NCBI RefSeq assembly: GCF_001758225.1
Contig: NZ_MAST01000001.1
Span: 310,001-374,000, forward strand
Reading direction: 5' to 3'
Source: Humibacillus sp. DSM 29435
Lineage (GTDB): Bacteria > Actinomycetota > Actinomycetes > Actinomycetales > Dermatophilaceae
DNA: 64,000 nucleotides
Shown piece after piece: positions 53,635-63,373 of the stretch (its first letter is position 1; each line of letters starts with the position of its first letter). The translations under genes and the position numbers were made by a program. The notes below the pieces were generated by a model. That model did no database searches. It was not told where the DNA came from and worked only from the letters and a program-made list of their open reading frames with translations.

Positions 53635-55059
53635 ATGTCGACTGGGAGCACGGTCTACGAACGGCTCGCGCCACCTGCCGCGCAGGTCGAGGCGGCGCTC
53701 GCCCAAAGTCGCGAGGCGGTCTTCTGGCTCGACGACAGCGGCGAGCGGCCCTCGTTCGAACCGCTGCGTGGAGTGCGCAGCACCGACCTCGCTGTCGTGG
53801 GAGGGGGGTATGCCGGTCTCTGGACCGCGGTGCTGGCCAAACGCCGCAACCCTGGCGCCCGCGTCCTTCTGCTCGAGGCGAAGACCATCGGCTGGGCGGC
53901 CTCGGGGCGCAACGGGGGCTTCGTCGACGCGAGCCTGACCCACGGCGAGCCCAACGGGCGCAGCCGCTGGCCGGGCGAGTACGACGAGCTCGAGCGACTG
54001 GGGGCCGCGAACCTCGAAGGCATGGCCTCCGACATCGCCGACCTCGGCATCGACTGCCAGTTCGAACGCACCGGCATGCTCGAGGTGGCGGTCGAGCCGC
54101 ACCAGGTCGAGTGGGCTAGCGAGGGCTCCGGGGAGTTTCTCGACCGGGCCGCCGTGCGAGCCGAGATCGACAGCCCGATCTTCCTGGCCGGCACGTTCGA
54201 ACGCGACTCCTGCGGGCTCGTGCACCCCGGTCGGCTGGCTCACGAGCTGGCCCGGGTCGCCAGCGAGCTCGGCGTAGAGATTCACGAGCACACGCGCGTC
54301 ACGGCGATCGAGAGCGAGCGCACCGGTGGCGATGGGGCCGTCACGCTACGCACCGACTCGGGATCGGTCGTGGCTGAGCGGGTCGCCTTGGGTACCAACG
54401 TCTTTCCATCCCTGGTCAAGCGCACCCGACTGCTCACCGTTCCGGTCTACGACTACGTGCTGATGACCGAGCCGCTCTCGGCGGAACAGCTCGCCTCGGT
54501 CGGCTGGGCGGGGCGGCAGGGGCTCGGTGACATGGCCAACCAGTTCCACTACCTGCGGCTCTCGGCCGACAACCGCATCCTCATCGGTGGCTACGACGCG
54601 ATCTACCGGTACGGGCGGCGGGTACGTCCGGCCTACGAGCGCCGCCCCGAGAGCCACCGCCGGCTGGCCGCGCACTTCTTCACGATGTTCCCCCAGCTCG
54701 AAGGGCTGCGTTTCTCGCACCGCTGGGCCGGGGCCATCGACACCTCCACCCAGTTCTGTGCCTTCCACGGACTGGCTCGACAGGGCCGGGTCGCCTACGC
54801 GGCCGGCTTCACCGGACTCGGTGTGGCGGCGACGCGGTTCGCGGCCGAGGTGATGCTCGACCGGCTCGCGGGAGACACTACGCCGCGCACGTCGTTGACG
54901 ATGGTGGGGCGGATGCCGCTGCCCTTCCCTCCCGAACCGGTCGCCTCGCTGGGCATCAACCTGACCCGTCACTCCCTCGACCGGGCCGACCACCGCGAGG
55001 GTGAACGCAACCTGCTGCTGCGTGCTCTCGACAAGGTCGGTCTCGGCTTCGACTCCTGA
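53635..55059 (+). CDS. FAD-dependent oxidoreductase (DAO / PuuB-like)
   Basis: A 474-residue amine or amino-acid oxidase-type protein. FAD binding is at LAVVGGGYAGLWTAVLAKRR with LLLEAKTIGWAASGRNGGFV, the SGRNGG block typical of gamma-glutamylputrescine oxidase-like proteins. RWAGAIDTSTQF and AAGFTGLGVAATRFAAEV close the fold. ATG 53635 has GGAGAGAGAG just upstream. A gabT gene 8 kb away could use GABA made from putrescine, but the link is only suggestive. Confidence 0.85.
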   Translation: MSTGSTVYERLAPPAAQVEAALAQSREAVFWLDDSGERPSFEPLRGVRSTDLAVVGGGYAGLWTAVLAKRRNPGARVLLLEAKTIGWAASGRNGGFVDASLTHGEPNGRSRWPGEYDELERLGAANLEGMASDIADLGIDCQFERTGMLEVAVEPHQVEWASEGSGEFLDRAAVRAEIDSPIFLAGTFERDSCGLVHPGRLAHELARVASELGVEIHEHTRVTAIESERTGGDGAVTLRTDSGSVVAERVALGTNVFPSLVKRTRLLTVPVYDYVLMTEPLSAEQLASVGWAGRQGLGDMANQFHYLRLSADNRILIGGYDAIYRYGRRVRPAYERRPESHRRLAAHFFTMFPQLEGLRFSHRWAGAIDTSTQFCAFHGLARQGRVAYAAGFTGLGVAATRFAAEVMLDRLAGDTTPRTSLTMVGRMPLPFPPEPVASLGINLTRHSLDRADHREGERNLLLRALDKVGLGFDS

Positions 55060-55096
55060 GCTTGACGCCGTTGGGCGACCTCAGCCGGCAACCACG

Positions 55097-55690
55097 TCAG
55101 TCGCTGGTCGGGCTCTCCACCACGTAGTGGGGTTGACTGCGCGGAGTCTTCAGGGCGGGCGTGACCCCGCGGCAGCCGGCGCCGATCGTGCACTGCTGAA
55201 CGCTGTTGGCCTCGGCGGGGAATCGCGGTGTCGACGTGTTCGCCGACAGCCAGACGGTGCGCTCGTCCGCCCCGAGACGTACGCTCCACCCCGCTCCATC
55301 GTCGGCCGAGTCCGGCCCGCCGCCGAAGACCGCCTTGCCGGTGTCTGCCCGAACGATCATGAACCGGGAGAAGAAGCCGCCACTGGACGCGTTCTCACCC
55401 ACGAGATAGGTGCCGTTCGCTGAGAAGGCGCTGGGGAGGAAGGTGTTGCCGCACTTCTCCACCGACCGGGTGAAGCGGCTCGACGTCAGGTCGACGACGG
55501 CCCAGCACGAGGCGAGGCTGTCGGGCGACTCCTGACAGTCCCACTTGGCGTAGACCTTGGCCAGCACCGACTGCACAAGGTCTTCGGCCTCGTGGGCACC
55601 ACCGGTCAGCAGATAGGCGAACCGGGCCAGGGAGCTCTGCCGGGCGCTCACGTAGGCCGAGAAGTCGGCCTCGCGTTCGACGCTGCCCAT
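55097..55690 (-). pseudogene. In-frame fusion remnant: SigE-family sigma N-terminus joined to an unrelated C-terminal domain
   Basis: Residues about 1-52 are the start of a SigE-family ECF sigma factor: DFSAYVSARQSSLARFAYLL, then GGAHEAEDLVQSVLAKVYAK and WD. The rest of region 2 and all of region 4 are missing. The frame then goes on with about 140 residues of a beta-strand-rich, secreted-looking domain (FSANGTYLVGENASSGGFFS, GADERTVWLSANTSTPRFPA) resembling the end of propeller-type proteins often encoded next to these sigma genes. A deletion that joined the two genes in frame is the simplest explanation. GGGGGAGGG precedes the start, so it may still be translated. Confidence 0.65.
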
Positions 55691-55808
55691 CACCCTCCCC
55701 CATCATCGTCCGGTTCTGCCCTGACGACACCTCAACGCGGCTCGACGCCGACAGGTTGTCATCTCGATTTCAGGAGTTTCGACCGCAGGCGTTGAACCGG
55801 AGTGCTGG

Positions 55809-56264
55809 TCAGTCGTCGGTGACGGGCCCACGACGCGACTTGGTCTGTCCTCGTTGGCGCTTGGCCTCGAGCCGTCGACGCTGGGAGCCGCGGGTGGGGC
55901 GGGTTGGCCGTCGAGGCGGAGAGGGCGGGGCCAGCCCGCCGCGGATCAGGGCGACGAGGCGGTCTCGGGCCGCCGCGCGGTTGCGCAGCTGTGACCGTCG
56001 TTCTGAGGCCACGATCGACAGCCGTCCGTTCACCAGCTCGCCGGCCCAGGCGGCGCTGAGTCGCTCCGACTGAAGGGGCGTCAGGGCCGTGGAGCGACCC
56101 GGCTCGAAGAGCAGCTCCACCCGGCTGTCGGTCGTGTTGACCCCTTGCCCGCCCGGGCCGCTCGAGCGGCTGAACCGTTCCAGCAGCTCTGTGGCCGGGA
56201 TGACCAGGCCGTCGGGCAGGCCGGGGCCGGGTGGCACCACGAGGTCGCGTCCCGGTTCGCTCAC
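55809..56264 (-). CDS. arfB: ArfB-type alternative ribosome-rescue factor (peptidyl-tRNA hydrolase)
   Basis: The 151-residue protein has the GGQ motif in FSRSSGPGGQGVNTTDSRV and a basic C-terminal tail, RRRLEAKRQRGQTKSRRGP, which enters the empty mRNA channel. It lacks the stop-codon recognition domain of class I release factors, so it is the ArfB/YaeJ type that frees stalled ribosomes. ATG at 56264. It is divergent from the DUF952 gene. Confidence 0.93.
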   Translation of the reverse strand: MSEPGRDLVVPPGPGLPDGLVIPATELLERFSRSSGPGGQGVNTTDSRVELLFEPGRSTALTPLQSERLSAAWAGELVNGRLSIVASERRSQLRNRAAARDRLVALIRGGLAPPSPPRRPTRPTRGSQRRRLEAKRQRGQTKSRRGPVTDD

Positions 56265-56299
56265 CCGCCCATTGTCGGCCCACCGGCAATACTGGGCGC

Positions 56300-56629
56300 A
56301 TGACCATCTACCACCTGGCCCAGCAGTCGCATTGGGACGACGCGCGGCGGGTCGGCTCGTACCGGCAATCGACCGTCGGTCGCACCCTCGACGAGGAGGG
56401 CTTCATCCATGCCTCCACCGCGGAGCAGTGGCCGGTGGTGCGTCGGAGCTTCTACGCCGCGGTCGACGAGCCGCTGGTGCTGCTTGAGATCGACGAGTCC
56501 GCCCTCACCGCCGACGTGGTGCGCGAGCCGGGCCATCCCGGCAGCGACGAGCTCTTCCCGCACGTGTACGGCCCGATCGATGTGAGCGCTGTCGTGGCGA
56601 CGACGCGCCTCGACCCGCCCCACGCCTGA
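56300..56629 (+). CDS. DUF952 family protein
   Basis: A 109-residue protein: MTIYHLAQQSHWDDARRVGS, then DEEGFIHASTAEQWPVVRRS, LLEIDESALTADVVREP and FPHVYGPIDVSAVVAT. The EGFIHAST and HVYGPI blocks are diagnostic of DUF952. The fold resembles ADP-ribosyltransferase-like or glutathione-transferase-related proteins, with no proven function. It starts 35 bp from arfB on the other strand and is followed by a minisatellite. Confidence 0.88.
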   Translation: MTIYHLAQQSHWDDARRVGSYRQSTVGRTLDEEGFIHASTAEQWPVVRRSFYAAVDEPLVLLEIDESALTADVVREPGHPGSDELFPHVYGPIDVSAVVATTRLDPPHA

Positions 56630-56649
56630 ACCGCGCGTCCCCGACCGCG

Positions 56650-57078
56650 GGAGTCGGACCGTGGCTGGGTTGGTGGCCGGGGGCTCGGGGTTGGACCGCA
56701 CGGAGTCGGACCGTGGCTGGGTTGGTGGTCGGGGGCGCGGGGTTGGACCGCAGGAGTCGGACCGTGGCTGGGTTGGTGGTCGGGGGCTTGGGGTTGGACC
56801 GCGGGAGTCGGACCGTGGCTGGGTTGGTGGTCGGGGGCGCGGGGTTGGACCGCAGGAGTCGGACCGTGGCTGGGTTGGTGGTCGGGGGCTTGGGGTTGGA
56901 CCGCGGGAGTCGGACCGTGGCTGGGTTGGTGGTCGGGGGCTTGGGGTTGGACCGCGGGAGTCGGACCGTGGCTGGGTTGGTGGTCGGGGGCTTGGGGTTG
57001 GACCGCATGGATCGGACCGTGGCTGGGTTGGTGGCCGGGGGCGCGGGGTTGGACCGCGGGAGTCGGACCGTGGCTGGG
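56650..57078. repeat. 51-bp minisatellite, about nine copies
   Basis: A unit containing GTCGGACCGTGGCTGGGTTG recurs at 51-bp spacing (first interval 52) from about 56650 to 57078. The copies differ at a few positions: GGCTTGG or GGCGCGG in the middle, and GCGGGAG, GCAGGAG or GCATGGA at the end. Since 51 is divisible by three, frames stay open on both strands, but there is no start signal or family match, so I do not call a gene. The 485-bp gap between DUF952 and the SDR holds nothing else. Confidence 0.95.
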
Positions 57079-57114
57079 ATGCCGCTGGCCTGGAGAGCCA
57101 CGCTCACGAGCGGA

Positions 57115-57879
57115 TCAGCGGGGCGGCATCCGCAACGCACCGTCGAGCCGGATGACCTCGCCGTTGAGCATCGAGTTGTCGATCACGTGTCGGGCGAGCG
57201 ACGCGTACTCATCGGGCCGGCCCAACCGTGACGGATGCGGCACTCCGGCTTCGAGCGCCGCCGTCGCCTCCTCCGGCAGGCCCTCCAACATGGGAGTGGC
57301 GAAGGTTCCGGGGGCGATGGTGACCACCCGGATCGCCTTGTCGGCAAGGTCTCTCGCCGCTGAGAGGGTGAGACCGACGACGCCACCCTTGCTGGCGGCG
57401 TAGGCGGCCTGCCCGACCTGCCCGTCGTAGGCCGCGATGCTGGCGGTCATCACGATGACACCGCGGTCACCGTCGACCGGTTCGTTGGCGATCATGGCGG
57501 CTGCTGCCAGCCGGAGCACGTTGAAGGTGCCGATGAGGTTCACCTCGACCACGGCGCGGAACGTCTCGAGAGGCAATGGCCCCTTGCGCCCCACCACCCG
57601 GCCGGGCGTGCCGATTCCCGCGCAGGTGACCACGACGCGCAGCTCGCCGCGTTCGAGAGCGGTGTCGACCGCCGCCTGCACCTGGGCCTCGTCACGCACG
57701 TCGGCGGGCACGAAGACGGCCGCCTCGCCGAGCTCGGTGGCGAGCTCGGCGCCAGGAGAGGACGGCAGGTCGACGATGACCACCTGAGCGCCGTCAGCGA
57801 CGAGGCGCCGCGCCGTCGCCGCGCCGAGGCCGGACGCGCCGCCGGTGACCAGGGCGACGGAGGTCGGGTTCAGCTGCAT
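57115..57879 (-). CDS. 3-hydroxyacyl-CoA dehydrogenase type 2-like SDR
   Basis: A 254-residue SDR resembling HSD17B10: [62 protein letters not shown] and [18 protein letters not shown]. The Asp after strand 2 points to NAD. It follows an acyl-CoA dehydrogenase gene on the same strand (50-bp gap), which fits short or branched acyl-CoA oxidation. Confidence 0.9.
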   Translation of the reverse strand: MQLNPTSVALVTGGASGLGAATARRLVADGAQVVIVDLPSSPGAELATELGEAAVFVPADVRDEAQVQAAVDTALERGELRVVVTCAGIGTPGRVVGRKGPLPLETFRAVVEVNLIGTFNVLRLAAAAMIANEPVDGDRGVIVMTASIAAYDGQVGQAAYAASKGGVVGLTLSAARDLADKAIRVVTIAPGTFATPMLEGLPEEATAALEAGVPHPSRLGRPDEYASLARHVIDNSMLNGEVIRLDGALRMPPR

Positions 57880-57929
57880 GGCAGTGCCTTTCGCGATCAG
57901 TTCGATGGGTCGGGAGGGGTGAGGAGGAC

Positions 57930-59084
57930 TCAGCCGCCGAGCACGGCGCGCGAGATGACGAGTCGCTGGATCTGGTTCGTGCCCTCGAAGATCTGCGTCA
58001 CCTTCGCCTCGCGGAGGTAGCGCTCCAGTGGGAAGTCCTCGGTGTAGCCCGCGCCGCCGAGCACCTGAACGGCGTCGGTCGTCACTTTCATGGCGGCGTC
58101 GGTGGCGACCAGCTTCGCAACGGCCGCCTCCTTGCCGAAGGGGCGACCGGCATCCTTGAGGCGGGCGGCGTACAGGTAGGTGGCGCGGGCCGAGGTGACC
58201 GCAGCCTCCATGTCGGCGAGCATGAACGCGACGCCCTGGAACGAGCCGATAGCCCGCCCGAACTGCTGGCGCTCCTTTGCGTAGGCCGCGGCCTGGTCGA
58301 GAGCGCCTTGCGCGAGCCCCGTTGCGGCGGCGGCGATTCCAAGCCGGCCGGAGTCGAGGGCCGAGAGGGCGATGCGCATGCCCTGGCCCTCGTCGCCGAC
58401 CATGCGGTCTCCGTCGACGGCGACGCTGTCGAAGGTCACCTGCGCGACGGGGTCGCAGTGCAGACCCATCTTGCGTTCTGGTTCGGCGAAGAGCAGGCCC
58501 GCGGCGTGTCCCGGCACGATGAAGGTCGACAGGCCCTTGGCGCCGGTGTCGGCGGTGCGGGCGAAGGTCGTGTAGTAGTCGGCGTGGCCGGCGTGCGAGA
58601 TCCAGGCCTTGGTGCCCTTGAGGGTCCAGGCGGCTGGTGACCCGGCGGTGCGCGTGGCCCGGGTCGTCATCGAGGCGATGTCGGAGCCGGCCAGCGGCTC
58701 CGAGAGGCAGTAGGCGCCGAGCTGCTCGCCCGAGAGCATCCCCGGCAGCAGCGCCTCCTGCTGCTCGCGCGAGCCGAAAGCCGCCACGGGGTAGGCCGTC
58801 AGGCTGTGCACGGTGATGCCGACGGCCACGCTCATCCACACCGAGGCGATCTCCTCGACGACCTGCAGGTAGACCTCGTAGCTCTGGTCGGCGCCGCCGA
58901 ACTCCTCTGGGTAGGGCAGCGACAGCAGGCCGGCCTGCCCGAGCGTGCGGAAGGTGTCGGCCGGGAAGTTGCGTTTGCGTTCGGCGTCGTCGACCTTCGG
59001 AGCGAGCTCCTTGCGGCAGATCTCTCGGGTCAGCTCGATGAGGTCGGCGGCTTCGTCAGTGGGCATCAGCCGGGTTGCGGGCAT
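57930..59084 (-). CDS. Acyl-CoA dehydrogenase
   Basis: A 384-residue flavoenzyme: [13 protein letters not shown] (FAD and substrate loop), [38 protein letters not shown] and the end [20 protein letters not shown] with [10 protein letters not shown], which carries the catalytic Glu of the short-chain type. It likely forms a degradation pair with the downstream SDR. The substrate chain is unknown. Confidence 0.93.
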   Translation of the reverse strand: MPATRLMPTDEAADLIELTREICRKELAPKVDDAERKRNFPADTFRTLGQAGLLSLPYPEEFGGADQSYEVYLQVVEEIASVWMSVAVGITVHSLTAYPVAAFGSREQQEALLPGMLSGEQLGAYCLSEPLAGSDIASMTTRATRTAGSPAAWTLKGTKAWISHAGHADYYTTFARTADTGAKGLSTFIVPGHAAGLLFAEPERKMGLHCDPVAQVTFDSVAVDGDRMVGDEGQGMRIALSALDSGRLGIAAAATGLAQGALDQAAAYAKERQQFGRAIGSFQGVAFMLADMEAAVTSARATYLYAARLKDAGRPFGKEAAVAKLVATDAAMKVTTDAVQVLGGAGYTEDFPLERYLREAKVTQIFEGTNQIQRLVISRAVLGG

Positions 59085-59153
59085 GACCGAATACTAGGAC
59101 GTCCGAGCATTTCGTCCAAAAGGTGAGACGTTCCTGCATCCAGTGGGCGCCCC

Positions 59154-59978
59154 TCAGGCATTGGCCCGCAGCCAGTCGATGACCGTGATCGCCTGTGGGG
59201 GAGTCCAGTCGGTCGGGTCGGGGTGGGCCAGGCTGTGATGACCGTCGTCGTCCATGAAGGTGTCGAGAGTGGCCGGCAGGGCGTTCTTGCCCGAGAGGTG
59301 AGGCGGGCCCTCGATGACGAACCGCTCGTGCTGGCGCGCGTCGAGGAAGAACACCTCGTCGGAGTGTTCGATGTCGTAGGTGAGCGGGTTGCCCGTGCGC
59401 CAGTTCTTCGGCGGTGGGTTGTCCTGCGCCACCTTCTCGCGGTAGACGCCGAGCCGGTCCCACAGGGTCTTGATCGCGGCCGGTGGCCCGGTCAGGCTCG
59501 TCCAGCTCTCCGGGGCCGGGGCGAAGAGGGCGTTGTACGCCTTCAGCTGCGCGCCCTGGTCACGCTGGGGGTCGACCGTGATGGAGACAAACTCCACCTG
59601 ACCATTTAGCCCCGCCTGGGCTGCCGCACGAGCGGTCTGCACCACCGAGGCGGTGTCGATGGGGCAGGTCTCCTGGCACAGGGTCATCGTGTCGGAGATC
59701 ACGAGGATCTTGCCGGCGAAGCTCGACAGCGGGTGTGGCCTACCGGAGGCATCGACGAGGGGCAGGTCGAGCACGGATGCCGGCAGCTCGGCATCCGTGC
59801 TCGTGCCGATCGCGGCCAGCGGGCTCGGCGCCAGTGCTTGGACGGGTGGGCCGGACGCCGAGGGTGCCGAGGACGCCGACGCGGTGGATGCCGGCTGCCC
59901 GCAGGCAGACAGGGCCAGGCAGAGGGCCGAGACACCGACGGCGGCGGTGAGGGTCGTCAGTCGGGGCGAGCAGGGCAC
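59154..59978 (-). CDS. SCO1/SenC-family copper protein (lipoprotein)
   Basis: The 274-residue protein has a signal peptide with lipobox LSAC (Cys26). The thioredoxin-like SCO domain contains the copper motif TLCQETCPI and the distal His in DIEHSDEVFFLD. SCO proteins insert copper into cytochrome oxidase or act as thiol redox proteins. It starts with GTG after AGGATGACAC. The N-terminal linker is Ser/Ala/Pro-rich. Confidence 0.88.
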   Translation of the reverse strand: MPCSPRLTTLTAAVGVSALCLALSACGQPASTASASSAPSASGPPVQALAPSPLAAIGTSTDAELPASVLDLPLVDASGRPHPLSSFAGKILVISDTMTLCQETCPIDTASVVQTARAAAQAGLNGQVEFVSITVDPQRDQGAQLKAYNALFAPAPESWTSLTGPPAAIKTLWDRLGVYREKVAQDNPPPKNWRTGNPLTYDIEHSDEVFFLDARQHERFVIEGPPHLSGKNALPATLDTFMDDDGHHSLAHPDPTDWTPPQAITVIDWLRANA

Positions 59979-60030
59979 GTGTCATCCTGACGCGCGCACC
60001 TGAGCGTTCGCCGAACGAGGAGTGCGGGCG

Positions 60031-61098
60031 TCAGGAGGGGTAGATCGTGACGGCGGTGGCCTTGACGCTGTAGCTGACCCGCTTGCCCGGGTAGAGGTCG
60101 AGCTCGCCGGCCGATGAGGCGGTGACGTCGGCCAGGAAGGTGCTGCCCGACCGGTCGTGCGAGCGCACCCGCACCTGGGCGTCGCGGGGCTCGAGCTCGG
60201 CGACGGTGACCGGGAAGGTGTTGCGGGGGCTGCCGTGCGGCGGCTCGACGTAGACCGCCACGACGGTGGGGCTGAAGACAGCCAGGGCCGGCTCGCCCTC
60301 GACGAGGTCAGCGCTCGGTGACCCCTCGACCTCCACGCCGTGCGCGTCTCGTAGGTGGGTTCGGCTCGTGGCGACCCCCTTCACCAGGTTGAGCCCGGCG
60401 ATGCGAGCGGTGAACGGGGTGCGGGGTCGCCGGATGACGTCCTCGGTCGGGCCCGACTCGACGATGCGCCCGTGGTCGATGACGATGACTCGGGAGGCGA
60501 GCAGCAGGGCGTCGAGAAGGTCGTGCGTGACGATGAGTGCGGCTCGGTCGGCCAGCACGCGGCGCAGCACGCGCCGCAGCAGGGGCGCTGCCCCCACGTC
60601 GAGCGCGGCCATCGGCTCGTCGAGCAGCAGCAGTCGTGGTTGCGCCGCGAGGGCCCGGGCGATGGCTACTCGTTGTGCCTGCCCACCGGACAGCTGCGCG
60701 GGTCGGCGGTCGGCGAACTCGCCGGCCCCGACCTCGTCGAGCCAGTAGCGGGCCGTCGCTCGGGCCTCGGCAGCGCGTTCGCCGGCAGCGCGAGGCCCGA
60801 AGGCGACGTTGTCGAGCGCGCTGAGGTGCGGGAACAGGAGCGGGTCCTGGGCCAACAGCGCGATTCCCCGCGCGTGCGGCGGCAGCCAGACGCCGTGTGG
60901 CGAGTCCCGGTCGTAGAGCACCCGTTCGCCGAGGGTGGCCCGTCCTGCATCGGGGCGCAGGATGCCGGCCAGCACGGCCAACAGCGTCGACTTTCCGGCG
61001 CCGTTGGGCCCGAGCACCGCGACGCGCTCTCCGGCGGCCATCTGCAGCTCGAGCTCAAGGTCACGCGCGGTCACGGTCGCGCTCATCGACAGGCTCAT
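60031..61098 (-). CDS. modC: Molybdate ABC transporter ATP-binding protein
   Basis: The 355-residue ATPase has Walker A GPNGAGKST, signature LSGGQAQRVAIARAL, Walker B LLLLDEPMAALD and H-loop THDLLDALLL. A C-terminal TOBE-type domain (about 285-355) binds oxyanions. GAGAGGAG precedes ATG 61098. It is the last gene of the modA-modB-modC operon, 10 bp after modB. Confidence 0.92.
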   Translation of the reverse strand: MSLSMSATVTARDLELELQMAAGERVAVLGPNGAGKSTLLAVLAGILRPDAGRATLGERVLYDRDSPHGVWLPPHARGIALLAQDPLLFPHLSALDNVAFGPRAAGERAAEARATARYWLDEVGAGEFADRRPAQLSGGQAQRVAIARALAAQPRLLLLDEPMAALDVGAAPLLRRVLRRVLADRAALIVTHDLLDALLLASRVIVIDHGRIVESGPTEDVIRRPRTPFTARIAGLNLVKGVATSRTHLRDAHGVEVEGSPSADLVEGEPALAVFSPTVVAVYVEPPHGSPRNTFPVTVAELEPRDAQVRVRSHDRSGSTFLADVTASSAGELDLYPGKRVSYSVKATAVTIYPS

Positions 61099-61108
61099 GG
61101 GGCTCCTC

Positions 61109-61900
61109 TCATGGGCTGCGTCGCCCCTGGGCCAGGCCGACCACGAGCACGGCGATGACCACCAGCACCAGCGACAGGGCCACGGCCGCGTCGGCGTCGC
61201 TCTCCCGTTGGAGGTAGATCTCGAGCGGGAGGGTGCGCGTGACGCCTTGAAGGCTGCCGGCGAAGGTGAGCGTCGCACCGAACTCGCCGAGCGAGCGCGC
61301 GAACGAGAGCACGGCCCCCGACAGCAGGCCCGGCAGCACGAGGGGCAGCGTGACCCGCAACAGCACCGTGGTGGGCCGCCCGCCGAGGGTCGCGGCCACG
61401 ATCTCGTAGCGCTGCCCGACCGTGCGGAGCGTGCCTTCGAGGGCCACGACGAGAAACGGCAGGGCGACGAACGCCTGCGCGAGCACCACGGCCGTTGTCG
61501 AGAAGGCGATCTGGATGCCCAGCACCTCCAGAGAGTGCCCCAGCAGCCCCCTGCGACCGAAGGTGTAGAGCAGCGCGATGCCGCCGACCACCGGCGGCAG
61601 CACGAGCGGCAGCAGCATCAGCGACCTGACGATGCGTTGACCGGGAAACGTCGTGCGGGCCAGCACCATCGCCATCGGCACACCGAGCACGACGCACAAC
61701 ACCGTCGAGGCGGTCGAGGTCTGCAGGCTGAGCTTGAGCGCAGCGATGGAGGAGTCGGAGGTGATGAGCGTGAAGAACTGCGACCACTGCACCTTGGCCG
61801 CCATCGCACCCAGGGGCAGCAGCACGAACACGGCCCCGACTGCGGCGGGCAGAAAGACCCACCGTGGCAGACCCGAGTACACCTTCGGCCGCATGGCCAC
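61109..61900 (-). CDS. modB: Molybdate ABC transporter permease
   Basis: A 263-residue permease with five to six hydrophobic segments and the ABC permease loop [40 protein letters not shown] and [11 protein letters not shown] are typical of ModB/CysTW-type permeases. It starts at GTG 61900 or ATG 61894. It lies 47 bp after modA. Confidence 0.92.
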   Translation of the reverse strand: MAMRPKVYSGLPRWVFLPAAVGAVFVLLPLGAMAAKVQWSQFFTLITSDSSIAALKLSLQTSTASTVLCVVLGVPMAMVLARTTFPGQRIVRSLMLLPLVLPPVVGGIALLYTFGRRGLLGHSLEVLGIQIAFSTTAVVLAQAFVALPFLVVALEGTLRTVGQRYEIVAATLGGRPTTVLLRVTLPLVLPGLLSGAVLSFARSLGEFGATLTFAGSLQGVTRTLPLEIYLQRESDADAAVALSLVLVVIAVLVVGLAQGRRSP

Positions 61901-61947
61901 CCGTCTCTGCGCCTGGTCTCTGTGCTCGGTCCGTGAGGAGGCCGGGG

Positions 61948-62763
61948 TCAGGGCTTGGCGAAGCCCGCGTCGGCCAGCACCTGTCGACCCTGGTCGCCCA
62001 GCACGAGGGCGGTGAAAGCCGTGGCGAGCTCCTGGTTCTTGCTCGAGGCCAGCACGGCGATCGGGTACCGGTTCACGGCCTGCGACGACTCCGGGAAGGT
62101 GATGCCCTCGACCTTGTCGCCCGCGCCCTCGACGTCGGTCACGTAGACCAGCCCGGCGTCGGCCTCGCCGGTCTGCACCTTGTTCAGCACATCGGTGACC
62201 GACTGCTCCTCACTGACTGCCTTGATCGTCAGCCCGGCGCCCGTCTCGACCTTCTTGGTAGCCGAGCCGCACGGCACCTCGGGCGCGCAGATGACGACCT
62301 TGACGGCCGGGTTCGTGAGGTCCTTGAGCGAGGTCACCTTGGCCGGGTTCCCTGGTGGGACCGCGATCTCCAGGGTGTTCGAGGCGAAGTTGCTCGGGGA
62401 GCCGGCTACCAGGTTGTCGCCGGTCGCCTTGTCCATGTTCTTGGTGTCGGCCGAGGCGAACACGTCGGCCGGAGCGCCCTGCTGCAGCTGGGTGACGAGG
62501 TCGGAGGAGCCGGCGAAGCTGAAGGTGACTTTGGTGCCCGGGTGACTCGCCTCGAACTGGGTGCCGAGCTCGGTGAAGGTCTTCTTCAACGAGGCGGCGG
62601 CGAAGACGGTGAGCGTGCCCGACCCGGCACTCGACGAACCGGTGGCCGCTGAGTCTGCGGGCGCCGGCGTGCTCGTGCTGCCACAGGCGGCGAGCGAGAG
62701 CGCCATCCCGGTGGCGAGGGCGAGGGTCAGGGCTCTGGTGCGAGCGCTCGGAACGGTGATCAT
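61948..62763 (-). CDS. modA: Molybdate-binding lipoprotein
   Basis: The 271-residue protein is a lipoprotein (Cys27 in LSLAAC). The mature part is a ModA-type binding protein: [53 protein letters not shown] and [13 protein letters not shown]. ModA binds molybdate or tungstate. ATG 62763 overlaps the stop of the HTH-TOBE gene by 4 nt, so regulator and transporter are co-translated. Confidence 0.95.
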   Translation of the reverse strand: MITVPSARTRALTLALATGMALSLAACGSTSTPAPADSAATGSSSAGSGTLTVFAAASLKKTFTELGTQFEASHPGTKVTFSFAGSSDLVTQLQQGAPADVFASADTKNMDKATGDNLVAGSPSNFASNTLEIAVPPGNPAKVTSLKDLTNPAVKVVICAPEVPCGSATKKVETGAGLTIKAVSEEQSVTDVLNKVQTGEADAGLVYVTDVEGAGDKVEGITFPESSQAVNRYPIAVLASSKNQELATAFTALVLGDQGRQVLADAGFAKP

Positions 62764-63155
62764 GCGGGAACCTCCACGACGACATGGGTTGACTTGACCG
62801 AGGCGACTGCCACCGAACCGATGGTCAGCCCGAGCTCTTCGACGCTCTCGGTGGAGAGCAGCGACACGATGCGATAGGGGCCGCACTGCATCTCGACCTT
62901 GGCCATCACGCGGTCGGTGGTGATGGCGGTGACGATTCCGCGCATGCGGTTGCGGGCCGAGGCGGCGCCGATGGTGCCCACCTCTGCGGGGTGGGCCAGC
63001 TCTTGCGCCACGGCGGCGAGCTCGGCGCCGTCGACCGTGCGGCGACCGGAGTCGTCGGAGCCGCCCGACAGGCGGCCACTGTCGACCATGCGGCGCACGG
63101 TGTCGTCGGAGACCCCGAGCAGCCCGGCGGCTTCGCTGATACGCAGATGCGGCAT
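62760..63155 (-). CDS. HTH-TOBE molybdate-responsive regulator
   Basis: A 131-residue protein with an N-terminal excisionase/MerR-like helix-turn-helix, LRISEAAGLLGVSDDTVRRM then VDSGRLSG, and a C-terminal TOBE (Mop) domain from about residue 67 (SARNRMRGIVTAITTDRVMA, SVAVASVKSTHVVVEVP). This layout is the actinobacterial counterpart of ModE. It is the first gene of the mod operon and probably senses molybdate to control it. ATG at 63155. Confidence 0.87.
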   Translation of the reverse strand: MPHLRISEAAGLLGVSDDTVRRMVDSGRLSGGSDDSGRRTVDGAELAAVAQELAHPAEVGTIGAASARNRMRGIVTAITTDRVMAKVEMQCGPYRIVSLLSTESVEELGLTIGSVAVASVKSTHVVVEVPA

Positions 63156-63310
63156 GAAGCGAACTGTACACACGCATCTGCTACCCGTCGAAGGGGCAGT
63201 ACGTGGCGCACGAAGCGTTCTCTCTACGTGAGACGCCCATCGAGAGGACCGTTCGTGTCGCACGAGACGTCCGCTCGCGGGCGGTAGTACGCCGCGAGGA
63301 GACATGGTGT

Positions 63311-63327
63311 GACGGGCGCCACCCGTC
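63311..63327. other. Hairpin in the mod-gabT divergent region
   Basis: GACGGG (63311-63316) pairs with CCCGTC (63322-63327) around CGCCA. It lies in the 218-bp divergent gap, about 47 bp before gabT. It may be a leader hairpin of gabT; no known riboswitch is recognised. Confidence 0.35.
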
Positions 63328-63373
63328 GCGACGGCGCTGTCGTGCGGCCCCGATGCGGCGGCATACTGGAGCC

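Noticed and set aside
52723-54291. Upstream extension of the subtilase frame
   Set aside because: The extension overlaps the hydrolase and the FAD oxidase genes. The signal peptide near 52686-52722 fixes the true N-terminus.
56650-57078. Possible CRISPR array
   Set aside because: The units are contiguous 51-bp repeats with no unique spacers, and no cas genes are present.
56505-57140. Frames of 160-210 codons through the minisatellite on both strands
   Set aside because: They stay open only because the repeat length is a multiple of three. They lack a start signal and overlap neighbouring genes.
4660-59800. Frequent GGCATCC/GGATGCC oligomers as possible chi-like or architecture-imparting sequences
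   Set aside because: They are common on both strands within coding regions and explainable by codon use (GAT GCC, GGC ATC CG). No strand bias was evident by eye; a whole-genome skew count would be needed.
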